This document shows, one piece after another, positions 6,898-14,509 of a DNA stretch of 23,240 nucleotides. Every line of letters starts with the position of its first letter. Within the stretch, counting starts at the first letter, position 1. This stretch comes from DASYAN01 sp036501345 (GTDB taxonomy: Bacteria; Chloroflexota; Ktedonobacteria; Ktedonobacterales; Ktedonobacteraceae). The stretch covers positions 1 to 23,240 of the forward strand of contig DASYAN010000243.1 of the NCBI GenBank assembly GCA_036501345.1. Direction: 5' to 3'. Position numbers and translations under genes: made by a program. The notes under the pieces are model-generated. The model did not search any database, was not told where the DNA came from, and was given only the letters and a program-made list of their open reading frames with translations.

Positions 6898-7040
6898 AGG
6901 GAGAGATAGGGAGTTCGCCCTGACCCTGTGAAGTAGATTAGATTTTACCCGCACAGAGAAGCTGGAGTATCGACAGTCCTGGGAGGCAAACCTTACTCCT
7001 CACCTCCATTTTTTCTCTTAAGCAGAATTGAGTATGTTTT

Positions 7041-8927
7041 ATGATGTTGCGATACAGTACAAGTCTTACTCGCCGTTTGTGGATATATGCGTTACTTGCT
7101 ATGTGCCTGGTATTTTTCTTTCCGATACCAGGTAAGGCACAGGCGATCTTAGTATCGTCTGACCCTGCTAATAGTGCTGTGTTGGCAGGTGCCCCGGCAG
7201 TGGTGCGTATGCAATTCAGTGAGGACTTGAACCCGACCGTTAGCAGCGCTGTCGTTGTCAATACGGCTAATCATCGCGTTGACCTGAACGATGCTCAGAT
7301 TTCGTTTGATGATTCGCAAGAGATGGATGTTTCTCTCAAAGATTCCTTGCCTTCAGATGTCTATATTGTCATCTGGCGAACTCAATCTGCAGATGACGGT
7401 CAGGTGCAGCATGGCTCATTTCTCTTCAAAGTAATGGCCTCCAATGGTGACATTCCTTCATTGAAGGAGGGGACATATCCCGGCCAGAATATGCTGGGTG
7501 GAGGCAATACTACAGGCCAAATGGATGGTCCCACATTGTTCAGTCTGATCATCGTCACGCTCGTCGATCTAAGCGTGATCTTCTGGGTGGGAGCACAACT
7601 CTGGCGCACCTTCGTCTCACAGTCCTCCGATGGAGACTCAACAGAACAATATGCTATCGACCAGAGTGCAGACCGACGCTTTGAGCTTTTCTTCTCCATT
7701 CCTATATTGCTTGTGACCTTCGTCGCAAATCTAGGTGTGCTTATGGGACAGGGACTATTCCTTACTGGAGGGGACTTTACACAGGTATTTCCGCTCTTTG
7801 GCAAACTGATGGCCAATGGCCGCTTTGGAGCATTTTGGACCATGCGCGAGATCATTGTTCTGCTGGCTCTTGTGCTTGCTATGTCCCTCTTCTGGTCCCG
7901 GAGGCGTTCCCCCATTATAGATAGGCTTATCTCCTGGATAAATTTGGTGTTTGGACTTGCTTTACTAACAACTGTAGCTCTTTCCAGTCACGCTGAGGAG
8001 GCTACCAGTACCACCTTGGTTTATGCTGTACTGGCAGATTGGCTGCATTTGCTGGCCGCATCGCTCTGGATTGGCGGAATGATATACTTGGTTGTTGTCT
8101 ATCTGCCTATCTTGAAGGGAAAATTGCTAGCCGAGTCCACACGAGCCCTGCTTACAATGCTATCTCATTTTTTGCCACTGGCAATTGCAGGTGTGGTCAT
8201 TATAGCAATCACTGGTCCCTTCAACGCTACAGTTCATATGAGCACGCTGGATCAGTTGGTCACTACTGCCTATGGGCGAGCCTTGCTCGTGAAGATAGTG
8301 TGTGTCGGAGCCTTGTTATTGATCACTGCTATCCACGTGTTGCTCTTTCGTCCTCGTCTGAATAAAACCTTTGATGCATACCAAGTAGCGTTGTCAGAAT
8401 CACAGGGAGCTGAAGTGCTCGAGGGAAGCGTAACTAGGCAGACCAGACAACTGACCAAAGTATTGCATTGGGAAGCACTACTCGGGGTTGCAGTTCTCAT
8501 CTGTGTCGGCTCGATGAACGTCTTTGCTGGAACATTACCTCCAGTGGCAGCGCAACAAAATCAATCGCAAACGAGCCAGCAATTAGGCGCTCAGGGAGGA
8601 CCATTCAACACAACTGTCTTAACAACAGATGGCAAATTGAAGCTGAAACTCACTATTACGCCGAATATTTTTGGCACCAACCTGTTCATCGTAGATGTTC
8701 TGGATAGCAACGGCAAACAGAACACCAATGCGATCGTCTCTCTTGACCTTGTCATGCTGGATATGAATATGGGCATAGAATCATTTAACTTACAACTAAA
8801 TGGCAAGGGCGAATTTAGTGCCAAAGGGGACATTGGTATGGATGGGAACTGGGAAGTACGTTTGCAGGTGCATACCTCAGATAATACGGTTCATGAAGCC
8901 ACAGTAAAGTTCTTCACGCTCTATTGA
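7041..8927 (+). CDS. CopC–CopD–YtkA-like membrane fusion protein, copper-resistance type (628 aa)
   Basis: A signal peptide (about 1-33, ending GKA) leads into a CopC beta-domain (about 34-132: ILVSSDPANSAVL, VVRMQFSEDL, SADDGQVQHGSFLFKV). A CopD membrane domain with eight likely helices follows (about 165-495), including SSHAEE (315-320) and DWLHLLAASLWIGG (333-346). After a Gln-rich linker comes a YtkA-like beta-domain (about 518-628) with a Met-rich VMLDMNMG. CopC/CopD (YcnJ-type) proteins handle copper at the outer face of the membrane and import it. Here the first mature residue of CopC, normally His, is Gln (Q34), and the usual DGH is DGQ (119-121), so the Cu(II) site appears lost. The ribosome-binding site is weak; an ATG one codon later is equally possible. 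Function in copper is therefore probable, not certain. Confidence 0.88.
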   Translation: MMLRYSTSLTRRLWIYALLAMCLVFFFPIPGKAQAILVSSDPANSAVLAGAPAVVRMQFSEDLNPTVSSAVVVNTANHRVDLNDAQISFDDSQEMDVSLKDSLPSDVYIVIWRTQSADDGQVQHGSFLFKVMASNGDIPSLKEGTYPGQNMLGGGNTTGQMDGPTLFSLIIVTLVDLSVIFWVGAQLWRTFVSQSSDGDSTEQYAIDQSADRRFELFFSIPILLVTFVANLGVLMGQGLFLTGGDFTQVFPLFGKLMANGRFGAFWTMREIIVLLALVLAMSLFWSRRRSPIIDRLISWINLVFGLALLTTVALSSHAEEATSTTLVYAVLADWLHLLAASLWIGGMIYLVVVYLPILKGKLLAESTRALLTMLSHFLPLAIAGVVIIAITGPFNATVHMSTLDQLVTTAYGRALLVKIVCVGALLLITAIHVLLFRPRLNKTFDAYQVALSESQGAEVLEGSVTRQTRQLTKVLHWEALLGVAVLICVGSMNVFAGTLPPVAAQQNQSQTSQQLGAQGGPFNTTVLTTDGKLKLKLTITPNIFGTNLFIVDVLDSNGKQNTNAIVSLDLVMLDMNMGIESFNLQLNGKGEFSAKGDIGMDGNWEVRLQVHTSDNTVHEATVKFFTLY

Positions 8928-9064
8928 ATTGCGATAAGATTACGCAGCGAGGAGAGATAGGACACATATTGGTACATAATGTTCCAGAGAAGTGATTCAC
9001 TAGTCCATAGGCTTCAAAAATGAGAATTGTCCCTATTTCCTCCTAGTAGAACCGTGCAAAGTTC

Positions 9065-9073
9065 TGTTAGAAT
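9065..9073 (+). promoter_or_regulatory. possible extended -10 of the LppX-like gene
   Basis: TGTTAGAAT fits a TGn-extended -10 (TAGAAT) 38 nt before the start codon. No clear -35 is seen. Confidence 0.3.
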
Positions 9074-9110
9074 TGGCTCAAGAGATTAGAGGTTTTAGGG
9101 AGGTTACTTA

Positions 9111-10019
9111 ATGTGTCCATCTCAGAATTTCCATTGCCTACGGTCCATCTGGTTGGCCTTCTTGCTTGCCACGGTAGCCATCCTTAGCCTCACAGGTGGG
9201 ACAGCGAGTGCGCTAGCGAGCTTGACTACTGCGCCTGCTGCAGTTTTGCAGGCCAGTGCGGCAGCGATGAAGCAGTTGAAATCAGTTCATTTTACTTTAT
9301 TAGACTCAGCGACTATGACGACAGCTACTGCATCAGGTACGCCGCCAATTGTGAGGGGGACGACCAATTCCAATGGCGACGAAGTGTTGTCAAGTCCGAT
9401 TTCTTTCCATGTTTCCACTACCGTCAATCTTGCCAGTACCACTGCCAGCAGCAAGAAGAGCTCTGTCTCCGTGGTTGTCAAGGGAGGGCAGACGTACGTT
9501 CAAAATGATAAGGGAGTGTGGTATGTACTCTCTGGAATAGCGACAAAGTACGTCTACTTTTCTGTTCCCAGCTATACGAACGTGTTGGCAACTGTGCTTC
9601 CCTTTCTACAGAATGCCACTTTGACAGATCACGGGATTGAGAAGCTTAACGGCCAGAATCTGCATCATATCACACTAACATTGGGAGAGAATGCCCTTAA
9701 TGCTTTTGCCAAGCTTGAGCAGGCTAGCAGTCAGGGAAACACTCAAGCTGCGCAGGGAAGTGGGATACTTGATGTCTGGATTGATGGAGCAACATCCTAT
9801 ATTCATCATATGATGCTCACATCTAATACATCTTTCGCTAGTCCTAATCTGGTGAAGCCACAGGGAACGCTCTCTTCTATACAAGGAACCCATCCTATAA
9901 TCAAAGCAGCAAGGAACCTGACCGTCGATTTCAGTCAATTCAGCCAAATTATTTCAATCCCGACTCCTCCGAATGCGATTCCAACTACTAATCCATCTGT
10001 GTTATTGCCAAAGACCTGA
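9111..10019 (+). CDS. secreted LppX/LprAFG-like protein (302 aa)
   Basis: GGGAGG 9 nt before the ATG supports the start. The N-terminus has a signal peptide (hydrophobic 13-30, ending TASALAS); there is no lipobox cysteine at the cleavage site, so the protein is probably released or held otherwise. The mature part begins VLQASAAAMKQLKSVHFTL and later has VVKGGQTYVQNDKGVWYVL, LNGQNLHHITLTL, ILDVWIDGATSYIHHM and VDFSQFSQIISIPTPPNA. This is the layout of the LppX/LprG/LolA-like fold, which binds lipids or lipoproteins in a hydrophobic cavity. The assignment rests on pattern recognition. It follows the CopC–CopD gene by 183 nt on the same strand, apparently with its own promoter, and is convergent with the ABC ATPase. 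Confidence 0.75.
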   Translation: MCPSQNFHCLRSIWLAFLLATVAILSLTGGTASALASLTTAPAAVLQASAAAMKQLKSVHFTLLDSATMTTATASGTPPIVRGTTNSNGDEVLSSPISFHVSTTVNLASTTASSKKSSVSVVVKGGQTYVQNDKGVWYVLSGIATKYVYFSVPSYTNVLATVLPFLQNATLTDHGIEKLNGQNLHHITLTLGENALNAFAKLEQASSQGNTQAAQGSGILDVWIDGATSYIHHMMLTSNTSFASPNLVKPQGTLSSIQGTHPIIKAARNLTVDFSQFSQIISIPTPPNAIPTTNPSVLLPKT

Positions 10020-10114
10020 GAGTAACTTGCATCTTCAATTGAAGAGGGGGAAACTGACCAAAGACGAGTCTCATCCCCTTCAAGATGCCCCATTTACCTC
10101 CAAGTTGCACTATT

Positions 10115-11035
10115 TTACTCTTTGCTCTGAGCTGCTTGCACGTCTGCTACCAAGGGAGTAGGATTAATACTATCCTCCACAATCCTGCCATCGCGCAATA
10201 CTACTTTACGGCGGCAATAGGCGGCAATATCTGGCTCATGTGTCACAATCACGATAGTCATGCCACGGGCATTGAGCCGTTGTAAAATGGAGATAATTAC
10301 GATGCTGGTCTGCGAGTCTAGGTTTCCGGTCGGTTCATCAGCTAGGATCATGGCTGGACTTGTTACCAGTGCACGGGCAATAGCTACACGCTGCTGTTGT
10401 CCACCCGATAGTTCTAGCGGGCGATGATTGGCTCGTGAACTCAAACCTACCAGTTTTAGCGCTCGGCTGGCTCGTTCTTGTCGCTCTTCTGCTGGGATAC
10501 CAGCATAGATCAGTGGTAATTCGACATTGCCCATTGCTGTCATCCACTGCAGTAAATGAAAGCCCTGAAAGACAAAACCAATCTTCTGATTACGTATATC
10601 GGCCAGTTCGTTCCTGTTCATTCTGCTTACTGGCACGCCGTCGAGAAGATAGCGCCCCTGAGAGGGTTTATCCAGGCAGCCAAGGATGTTCATAAGCGTT
10701 GATTTGCCGGAGCCGGATGGCCCCATAATAGCAACCATCTCCCCACGTTTGATCTCTAGATTGAGGCCGTGTAGTACCGGAAGGGTTGTTCGCCCCATAG
10801 CATAATGTTTTTTGAGCTTCTCGAGACGGATGATAGCTGGAGCGGGAGTGGGAGTAGAGGTGGCATTTGTGGCACTACTCATCTTTTGCGTAAGTGGTAA
10901 TGATAGTTCCTTAGTGGAAGTGTCATTTATTGCATTGCTCGTTTCTTGCGCAAATGGTAATGACGGTTTATTTTGAGAAAGTAGCGTAGAGATGAAATTT
11001 GCCGCTCTACTCGTGTTTTGCTCTTTGTGTTCCAT
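10115..11035 (-). CDS. ABC transporter ATP-binding protein, MacB/LolD-type (306 aa)
   Basis: AGAGGAG 9 nt before the ATG fixes the start. The ATPase domain (about 68-286) has Walker A GPSGSGKS (105-112), Q-loop Q157, signature LSGGQQQ (209-215), Walker B MILADEP (229-235) and switch H266. The LNLEIKRGEM, GCLDKPSQGRYLLDG and DEPTGNLDSQTS blocks are typical of the LolD/MacB group, which powers extraction or export of lipoproteins, peptides or drugs. The first 65 residues are an unusual hydrophilic extension with a repeat of about 20 residues (SLPFAQETSNAINDTST / SLPLTQKMSSATNATST). No permease or MacA-like gene is in the window; the upstream neighbour is a decayed kinase, so the partner is elsewhere or lost. 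Confidence 0.92.
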   Translation of the reverse strand: MEHKEQNTSRAANFISTLLSQNKPSLPFAQETSNAINDTSTKELSLPLTQKMSSATNATSTPTPAPAIIRLEKLKKHYAMGRTTLPVLHGLNLEIKRGEMVAIMGPSGSGKSTLMNILGCLDKPSQGRYLLDGVPVSRMNRNELADIRNQKIGFVFQGFHLLQWMTAMGNVELPLIYAGIPAEERQERASRALKLVGLSSRANHRPLELSGGQQQRVAIARALVTSPAMILADEPTGNLDSQTSIVIISILQRLNARGMTIVIVTHEPDIAAYCRRKVVLRDGRIVEDSINPTPLVADVQAAQSKE

Positions 11036-11215
11036 AGCTTATGCTCCTCTCATTTCAGTTGTCCCCGTTGATACAGCCATTTGCGTTTGATCTAGCAGCA
11101 ATATCACCAGTCTGGTCGGATCACTACTTGGTTGCGAATTTGCAGGCCAGAAATAGAAAATACATTAACAGAAACGCGCTATGAGGGATATGAGGAACTT
11201 TGGCAGAAATCTTTC

Positions 11216-11858
11216 CTATGGAGTTACCTTATGTACTTCTACAATTGTATCTTGGTAGCAGTATACCATATTCATTATTTCCTTGCCCTTTTTGCCCTCT
11301 TGACATGCGCTCCGCGTTGGGGTAAAAATGCTTGGAGGCGTCCATCTTTTCAGTGGCTTCTGATCACGGATCATCGCATCAGTACTATTCATAAGAGTAA
11401 AGTCAGTCAGAAGAGCTTGATCATTGGCATTGAAAAGGATATTCTCTGGTTTAATATTGCCATGAAGGATTGTTGTGTTGATGTGCATAAGCCAGAGCCT
11501 CTCCAACCTGTAATGCAATGGTGAGGGCATCACGTAATGCTAGTCGCTGAGGCGAGAGCTGCTTGAGACGGCTGCGTAAGGTTTTGTTGGGGAGATAGTC
11601 ACGTACGATAAAGGGCTGTCCTTTGTCTATTCCCATATCCAGAATGGGTAGCAGATGTGGATGTTGGAGTTCTTTGATACGTTGGGCTTTCTGGAGCACT
11701 TCTTCACGCTCATGCGGAGAAGAGAAAAGAGACGAAGTGAACACCATGAGAACAACTTGACGCTCTGGCTCACTGGTCGGATAGGCAAGATAAGTCGCGT
11801 GGGAATACTTTTTGGCCAGATTTGCTGTAATGTTATACTGATGGAGCTCTCCTTGCAT
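11216..11858 (-). pseudogene. frameshifted, truncated Ser/Thr (pseudo)kinase
   Basis: From the ATG at 11858, one frame gives kinase N-lobe-like sequence (HPHLLPILDMGIDKGQPFIV, then the helix ALQVGEALAYAHQHN) and stops at 11451. The continuation LHGNIKPENILFNANDQALLTDF lies in the next frame. A single extra base near 11470-11474 would explain this: removing it gives YAHQHNILHGNIKPEN. Even when repaired, the catalytic HRD is HGN and DFG is DFT, and the sequence loses kinase character after about 40 more residues, with no APE. It looks like a pseudokinase that has since decayed. It resembles the PknB-type kinase domain at the other end of the window and may once have accompanied the ABC ATPase or the Nramp gene. 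Confidence 0.75.
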
Positions 11859-12052
11859 ACATGGTTCTCTCTATTCAACGAGTATTTTGGAGTGTTTGAG
11901 CAGCCAAACTTATTACAAGCTCTTCGTACTCTGTCTCAATTTCTCTGGATCCGTGTAACTTGTATTTATGGCATTGGTGATATTGGATGCTTGCTTATTG
12001 CAACGATTTATATGCAATTTGATAACGTGCATACTTCTATCTTGCAAGCAGC

Positions 12053-13396
12053 TCAAGCAGCAGGAGCCCACCAGCCAAAGAGTGGAGCAAAGCTCAGATA
12101 GATCAGGATGATGTTGAGTGTGAGAATGATGATGCTACATAGAATAGCTAGCACAGTGGTGAGATGTGTGTTGACTAGTGAGCCCATCAGGTCCCGTCTG
12201 CGCGTGAACATCACGAGGGTAATTACCGGGAGTGGTAAGACGAAGCTTAGTACGATCTGACTAATCAGTAGCGTCTGAGTGGGGTTGATACCGAGGATGA
12301 CAACTATGATTGCTGGGAGCATCGTGATCAGCCGACGGATCCAGATCGGGATAGTAAAGCCTACAAAGCCTTGCATAATAACCTGACCTGCCATGGTGCC
12401 GACGGTTGAACTGGAGAGGCCAGATGCTAGTAGCGAGACGGCAAAGATGATACTGGCAGCTCCTCCGAGCAGTGGTGTGAGTGTCTGATAAGCTGTAGTG
12501 ATATCGGAGATGTTGCTCTGGCCGTGAGCGTAGAAGGTTGAGGCGGCCATGTAGAGCATTGCCATATTGACGAGCCCTGCCAGCCCCATGGCCAGCACGA
12601 CGTCAGGGATGCTGCGTCGGAAGATGCGTCGACCCTCCTGCTCGGTGCGTGGAATGATGCGCTTCTGCATGAGCGAGGAGTGGAGATAGATGACGTGAGG
12701 CATAACGGTTGCCCCGATGATGCCAACGGAGAAGAGCACACTCTTAGTATTGCCTTCCCAGGGAATGACGGTATGCAAACCCACCTGTGCCCAATCAGGG
12801 TGGGAGAAGATGCTTTCGAGCACATAGCACAGAGCGATCACGCCGACTAGGGCGGCGATGACGGCTTCAAGTGGACGGAAACCATAGCGTTCTAGCAGCA
12901 GGATAAAATAGGTCGCGATGCCAGTGAGCAGTGTGGCGTAGAGTAGAGGAATACCGAATAAGAGGTTCAGACCAATGCTCGCTCCCAGGAATTCGGCTAG
13001 ATCGGTAGCCATCGCCCCGATTTCTGAGACAATCCACATCATGTAGGCCAGCGGCTTAGAAAATTGTTGATGACATAGCTCGGCGAGGTTTTTGCCAGTG
13101 GCGAGTCCAAGTTTGGCCGACATGCTCTGCAGTAGGATAGCCATCAGGTTGGCGAGGGCGATGACCCAGAGCAGATTGTAGCCGAAGGCACTTCCCCCCT
13201 GGATATTGGTAACATAATTGCCTGGGTCAATGTAGGCGACGCAGGCGATAAAGGCAGGGCCCAGGAAGGGTAGTAAGGCTTGCAGACCATGGCGGTGACC
13301 ATCGAGGACGGCCTGTGCTGCGGCCCTGGTTTTGTCTTCGCTTGAAAGGCGACTCTGACTGATATTCTTAGCCAGTTCTGTGGAATATGTTTTCAT
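12053..13396 (-). CDS. mntH: Nramp-family divalent metal/proton symporter, MntH-like (447 aa)
   Basis: GAGG about 9 nt before the ATG at 13396 favours MKTYSTELAKN as the start; an ATG 14 codons upstream has no such site. The protein has about 11 membrane helices. The metal-site motifs are intact: DPGN in helix 1 (57-60) and ATVMPH in helix 6, giving A229 and M232, with H234 conserved. A Met at this position is the hallmark of Mn/Fe transporters, as opposed to Mg-transporting relatives, so proton-coupled Mn(II)/Fe(II) uptake is likely. MPHVIYLHS (232-240) is the family signature. An imperfect palindrome overlaps the predicted promoter, suggesting metal-dependent repression. The gene is monocistronic as far as can be seen. 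Confidence 0.93.
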   Translation of the reverse strand: MKTYSTELAKNISQSRLSSEDKTRAAAQAVLDGHRHGLQALLPFLGPAFIACVAYIDPGNYVTNIQGGSAFGYNLLWVIALANLMAILLQSMSAKLGLATGKNLAELCHQQFSKPLAYMMWIVSEIGAMATDLAEFLGASIGLNLLFGIPLLYATLLTGIATYFILLLERYGFRPLEAVIAALVGVIALCYVLESIFSHPDWAQVGLHTVIPWEGNTKSVLFSVGIIGATVMPHVIYLHSSLMQKRIIPRTEQEGRRIFRRSIPDVVLAMGLAGLVNMAMLYMAASTFYAHGQSNISDITTAYQTLTPLLGGAASIIFAVSLLASGLSSSTVGTMAGQVIMQGFVGFTIPIWIRRLITMLPAIIVVILGINPTQTLLISQIVLSFVLPLPVITLVMFTRRRDLMGSLVNTHLTTVLAILCSIIILTLNIILIYLSFAPLFGWWAPAA

Positions 13397-13470
13397 CGAT
13401 AATTTCCTCTCATTTGTTGTCTCCAAAGCAGAAATCATGTATCTGGGTAAGCATAAATAATATAATTTTT

Positions 13471-13497
13471 TAAGCTAATAAAATTTAGATTAGCATA
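13471..13497. promoter_or_regulatory. 27-bp imperfect palindrome, candidate metal-regulator operator for mntH
   Basis: GCTAAT (13474-13479) and ATTAGC (13489-13494) are perfect arms 9 nt apart. Outer TA/TA and inner AA/TT pairs add to the symmetry over 13471-13497. It covers the predicted -10 of mntH. The TTAG-type arms recall DtxR/MntR-family boxes, which repress Mn or Fe uptake genes, but the regulator is not in the window. Confidence 0.5.
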
Positions 13498-13515
13498 GGA
13501 AAAAAAGAAAGTCAA
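13487..13515 (-). promoter_or_regulatory. predicted mntH promoter
   Basis: On the minus strand TTGACT (13515-13510) is followed after 17 nt by TAATCT (13492-13487), about 90 nt before the start codon. The -35 is strong and the -10 moderate. The -10 lies inside the palindrome. Confidence 0.45.
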
Positions 13516-13921
13516 GGGTATTGGAAACTCTTTTTTGGATAAAGCAAAATGTGGACACTATGGGCCTGTGTTGATAAAGGGGACATCTATGTGACAAGTG
13601 CCGAGTGAGTAAAGTTGTCACCACCTTGTCAGTTCTCAAATCATCCCCTATCGGTTATCATAATAGCAGTTGGTGTGAATGAAGTAACCGTGCTTCAATG
13701 GGAATTAGAGTTCGTTGAGATTACATCAGCCTTGCTTTCTCGGTATCTCTCTTCATTCACACTCCTCATTTAGATCTCTCTTTGGGATAATGATAACCTC
13801 AACTCAAGCCACCACTACCATTGTGCTGATCTCTCTGGCGATGGCGTCCACCTCATCTGGATAGTTCTACCGCATATCTCCCTAGCAAAGCACTTACCAG
13901 CTATATTTCCCCACTGTCCTG
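13516..13921. other. gene-free region with IS and inverted-repeat remnants
   Basis: This stretch between the mntH promoter and the SgcJ-like gene has no supportable coding frame. It contains a 14-bp exact match (TGATAAAGGGGACA, 13571-13584) to the 22-bp repeats at 5358-5416 and a nested inverted repeat at 13653-13798. Confidence 0.6.
13653..13798. repeat. 146-bp unit with nested inverted repeats, MITE-like
   Basis: Outer arms GGTTATCATAAT (13653-13664) and ATAATGATAACC (13787-13798) pair with one mismatch. Inner arms GTGTGAATGAAG (13673-13684) and CTTCATTCACAC (13751-13762) pair perfectly. There is no coding content and no clear target-site duplication. It could be a small non-autonomous element or a regulatory structure before the SgcJ-like gene. 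Confidence 0.45.
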
Positions 13922-13930
13922 TGCTATACT
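13922..13930 (+). promoter_or_regulatory. possible extended -10 of the SgcJ-like gene
   Basis: TGCTATACT is a good TGn-extended -10 (TATACT), 53 nt before the start codon. No clear -35 is seen, as is common for extended -10 promoters. Confidence 0.4.
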
Positions 13931-13982
13931 AAGCCGGGCTAAAGTCTTGAAGCATATTCATTGTAAAAAGGAGCAATCAACG

Positions 13983-14459
13983 ATGAGTTCAGAAATATTT
14001 CGACCGGAAGACTTACTATCGACTGATGAGATCGAGGTTCGCACGCTCTATCGACAGTTATTGGATGGCTGGAATAAGCGTAGCGCTGAGGCTATGGCCG
14101 TTTTGTTCGCTGAGGATGGCGATCTGGTTGGATTTGATGGCAGCCAGCTCTCGGGGCGAGCGGAGATCGCTTCGACTCTTCAGCAAATCTTTGCGGACCA
14201 TCAAACTCCTCCTTACGTGAGTAAAGTTAGAGGTATGCGCTTTTTGGGCGCTGAGGCTGCTGTCCTACGTGCGGTCGTGGGCATGGTACCGTCCGGGCAG
14301 TTAGACCTTGATCCCAAGCTCAATGCGGTTCAGACGCTCGTTGCCGCTAAGTATGATGGTAAGTGGCGCATTGTACTCTTTCAGAATACTCCGGCTCAGT
14401 TTCATGGAAGACCGGAATTGGTCCAGAAACTGACTGAGGAGCTACGGCAGTTGCTATAA
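13983..14459 (+). CDS. SgcJ/EcaC-family (SnoaL/NTF2-like) protein (158 aa)
   Basis: AAGGAG 9 nt before the ATG at 13983 selects MSSEIFRPED as the start over an in-frame ATG 12 codons earlier. The protein is a single NTF2-like domain: the helix LYRQLLDGWNKRSAEAMAVLF (22-42), EDGDLVGFDGSQLSGRAEIA, RFLGAEAAVLRAVVGMVPSG, then DGKWRIVLFQNTPAQFHGRPE near the end. These blocks match the SgcJ/EcaC group, usually annotated as an oxidoreductase or DUF4440-like protein. The fold is a small cone-shaped beta-sheet that binds a small ligand; substrates are mostly unknown. No biosynthetic genes surround it, so no pathway can be inferred. It is convergent with the cupredoxin gene. Confidence 0.85.
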   Translation: MSSEIFRPEDLLSTDEIEVRTLYRQLLDGWNKRSAEAMAVLFAEDGDLVGFDGSQLSGRAEIASTLQQIFADHQTPPYVSKVRGMRFLGAEAAVLRAVVGMVPSGQLDLDPKLNAVQTLVAAKYDGKWRIVLFQNTPAQFHGRPELVQKLTEELRQLL

Positions 14460-14509
14460 TCTTTTGGTGCTGTTCATGTTCATTTTGGACTCCTCCCAAG
14501 CCAGCAATG

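Larger units (their letters stand above)
6360..7040. other. 681-bp gene-poor region with palindromes
   Basis: This region separates the minus-strand CHRD-like genes from the plus-strand CopC–CopD gene. An 88-codon open frame (6580-6846) has no recognisable product and ends in an IS-like motif (GGGGACAACTTC, 6815-6826), so I do not call it a gene. It holds palindromes at 6402-6416, 6548-6569 and 6843-6857 and a TATAAT at 6892-6897. Confidence 0.6.

Noticed and set aside
7400..7915. 171-codon minus-strand open frame inside the CopC–CopD gene
   Set aside because: It is the antisense shadow of a clearly coding frame with CopC/CopD motifs.
10032..10045. TCTTCAATTGAAGA palindrome between the convergent LppX-like and ABC genes, as a terminator
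   Set aside because: It is a 14-bp AT-rich palindrome with no loop and no U-tract, so the fold would be weak.
11655..12101. 148-codon plus-strand open frame across the pseudokinase and the mntH end
   Set aside because: It is antisense to kinase sequence and to the mntH 3' end, with no motif. The opposite strand explains it.
13397..13470. Manganese riboswitch (yybP–ykoY type) in the mntH leader
   Set aside because: The leader is short and AT-rich without the paired conserved loops of that class. The palindrome at the promoter is the better candidate.
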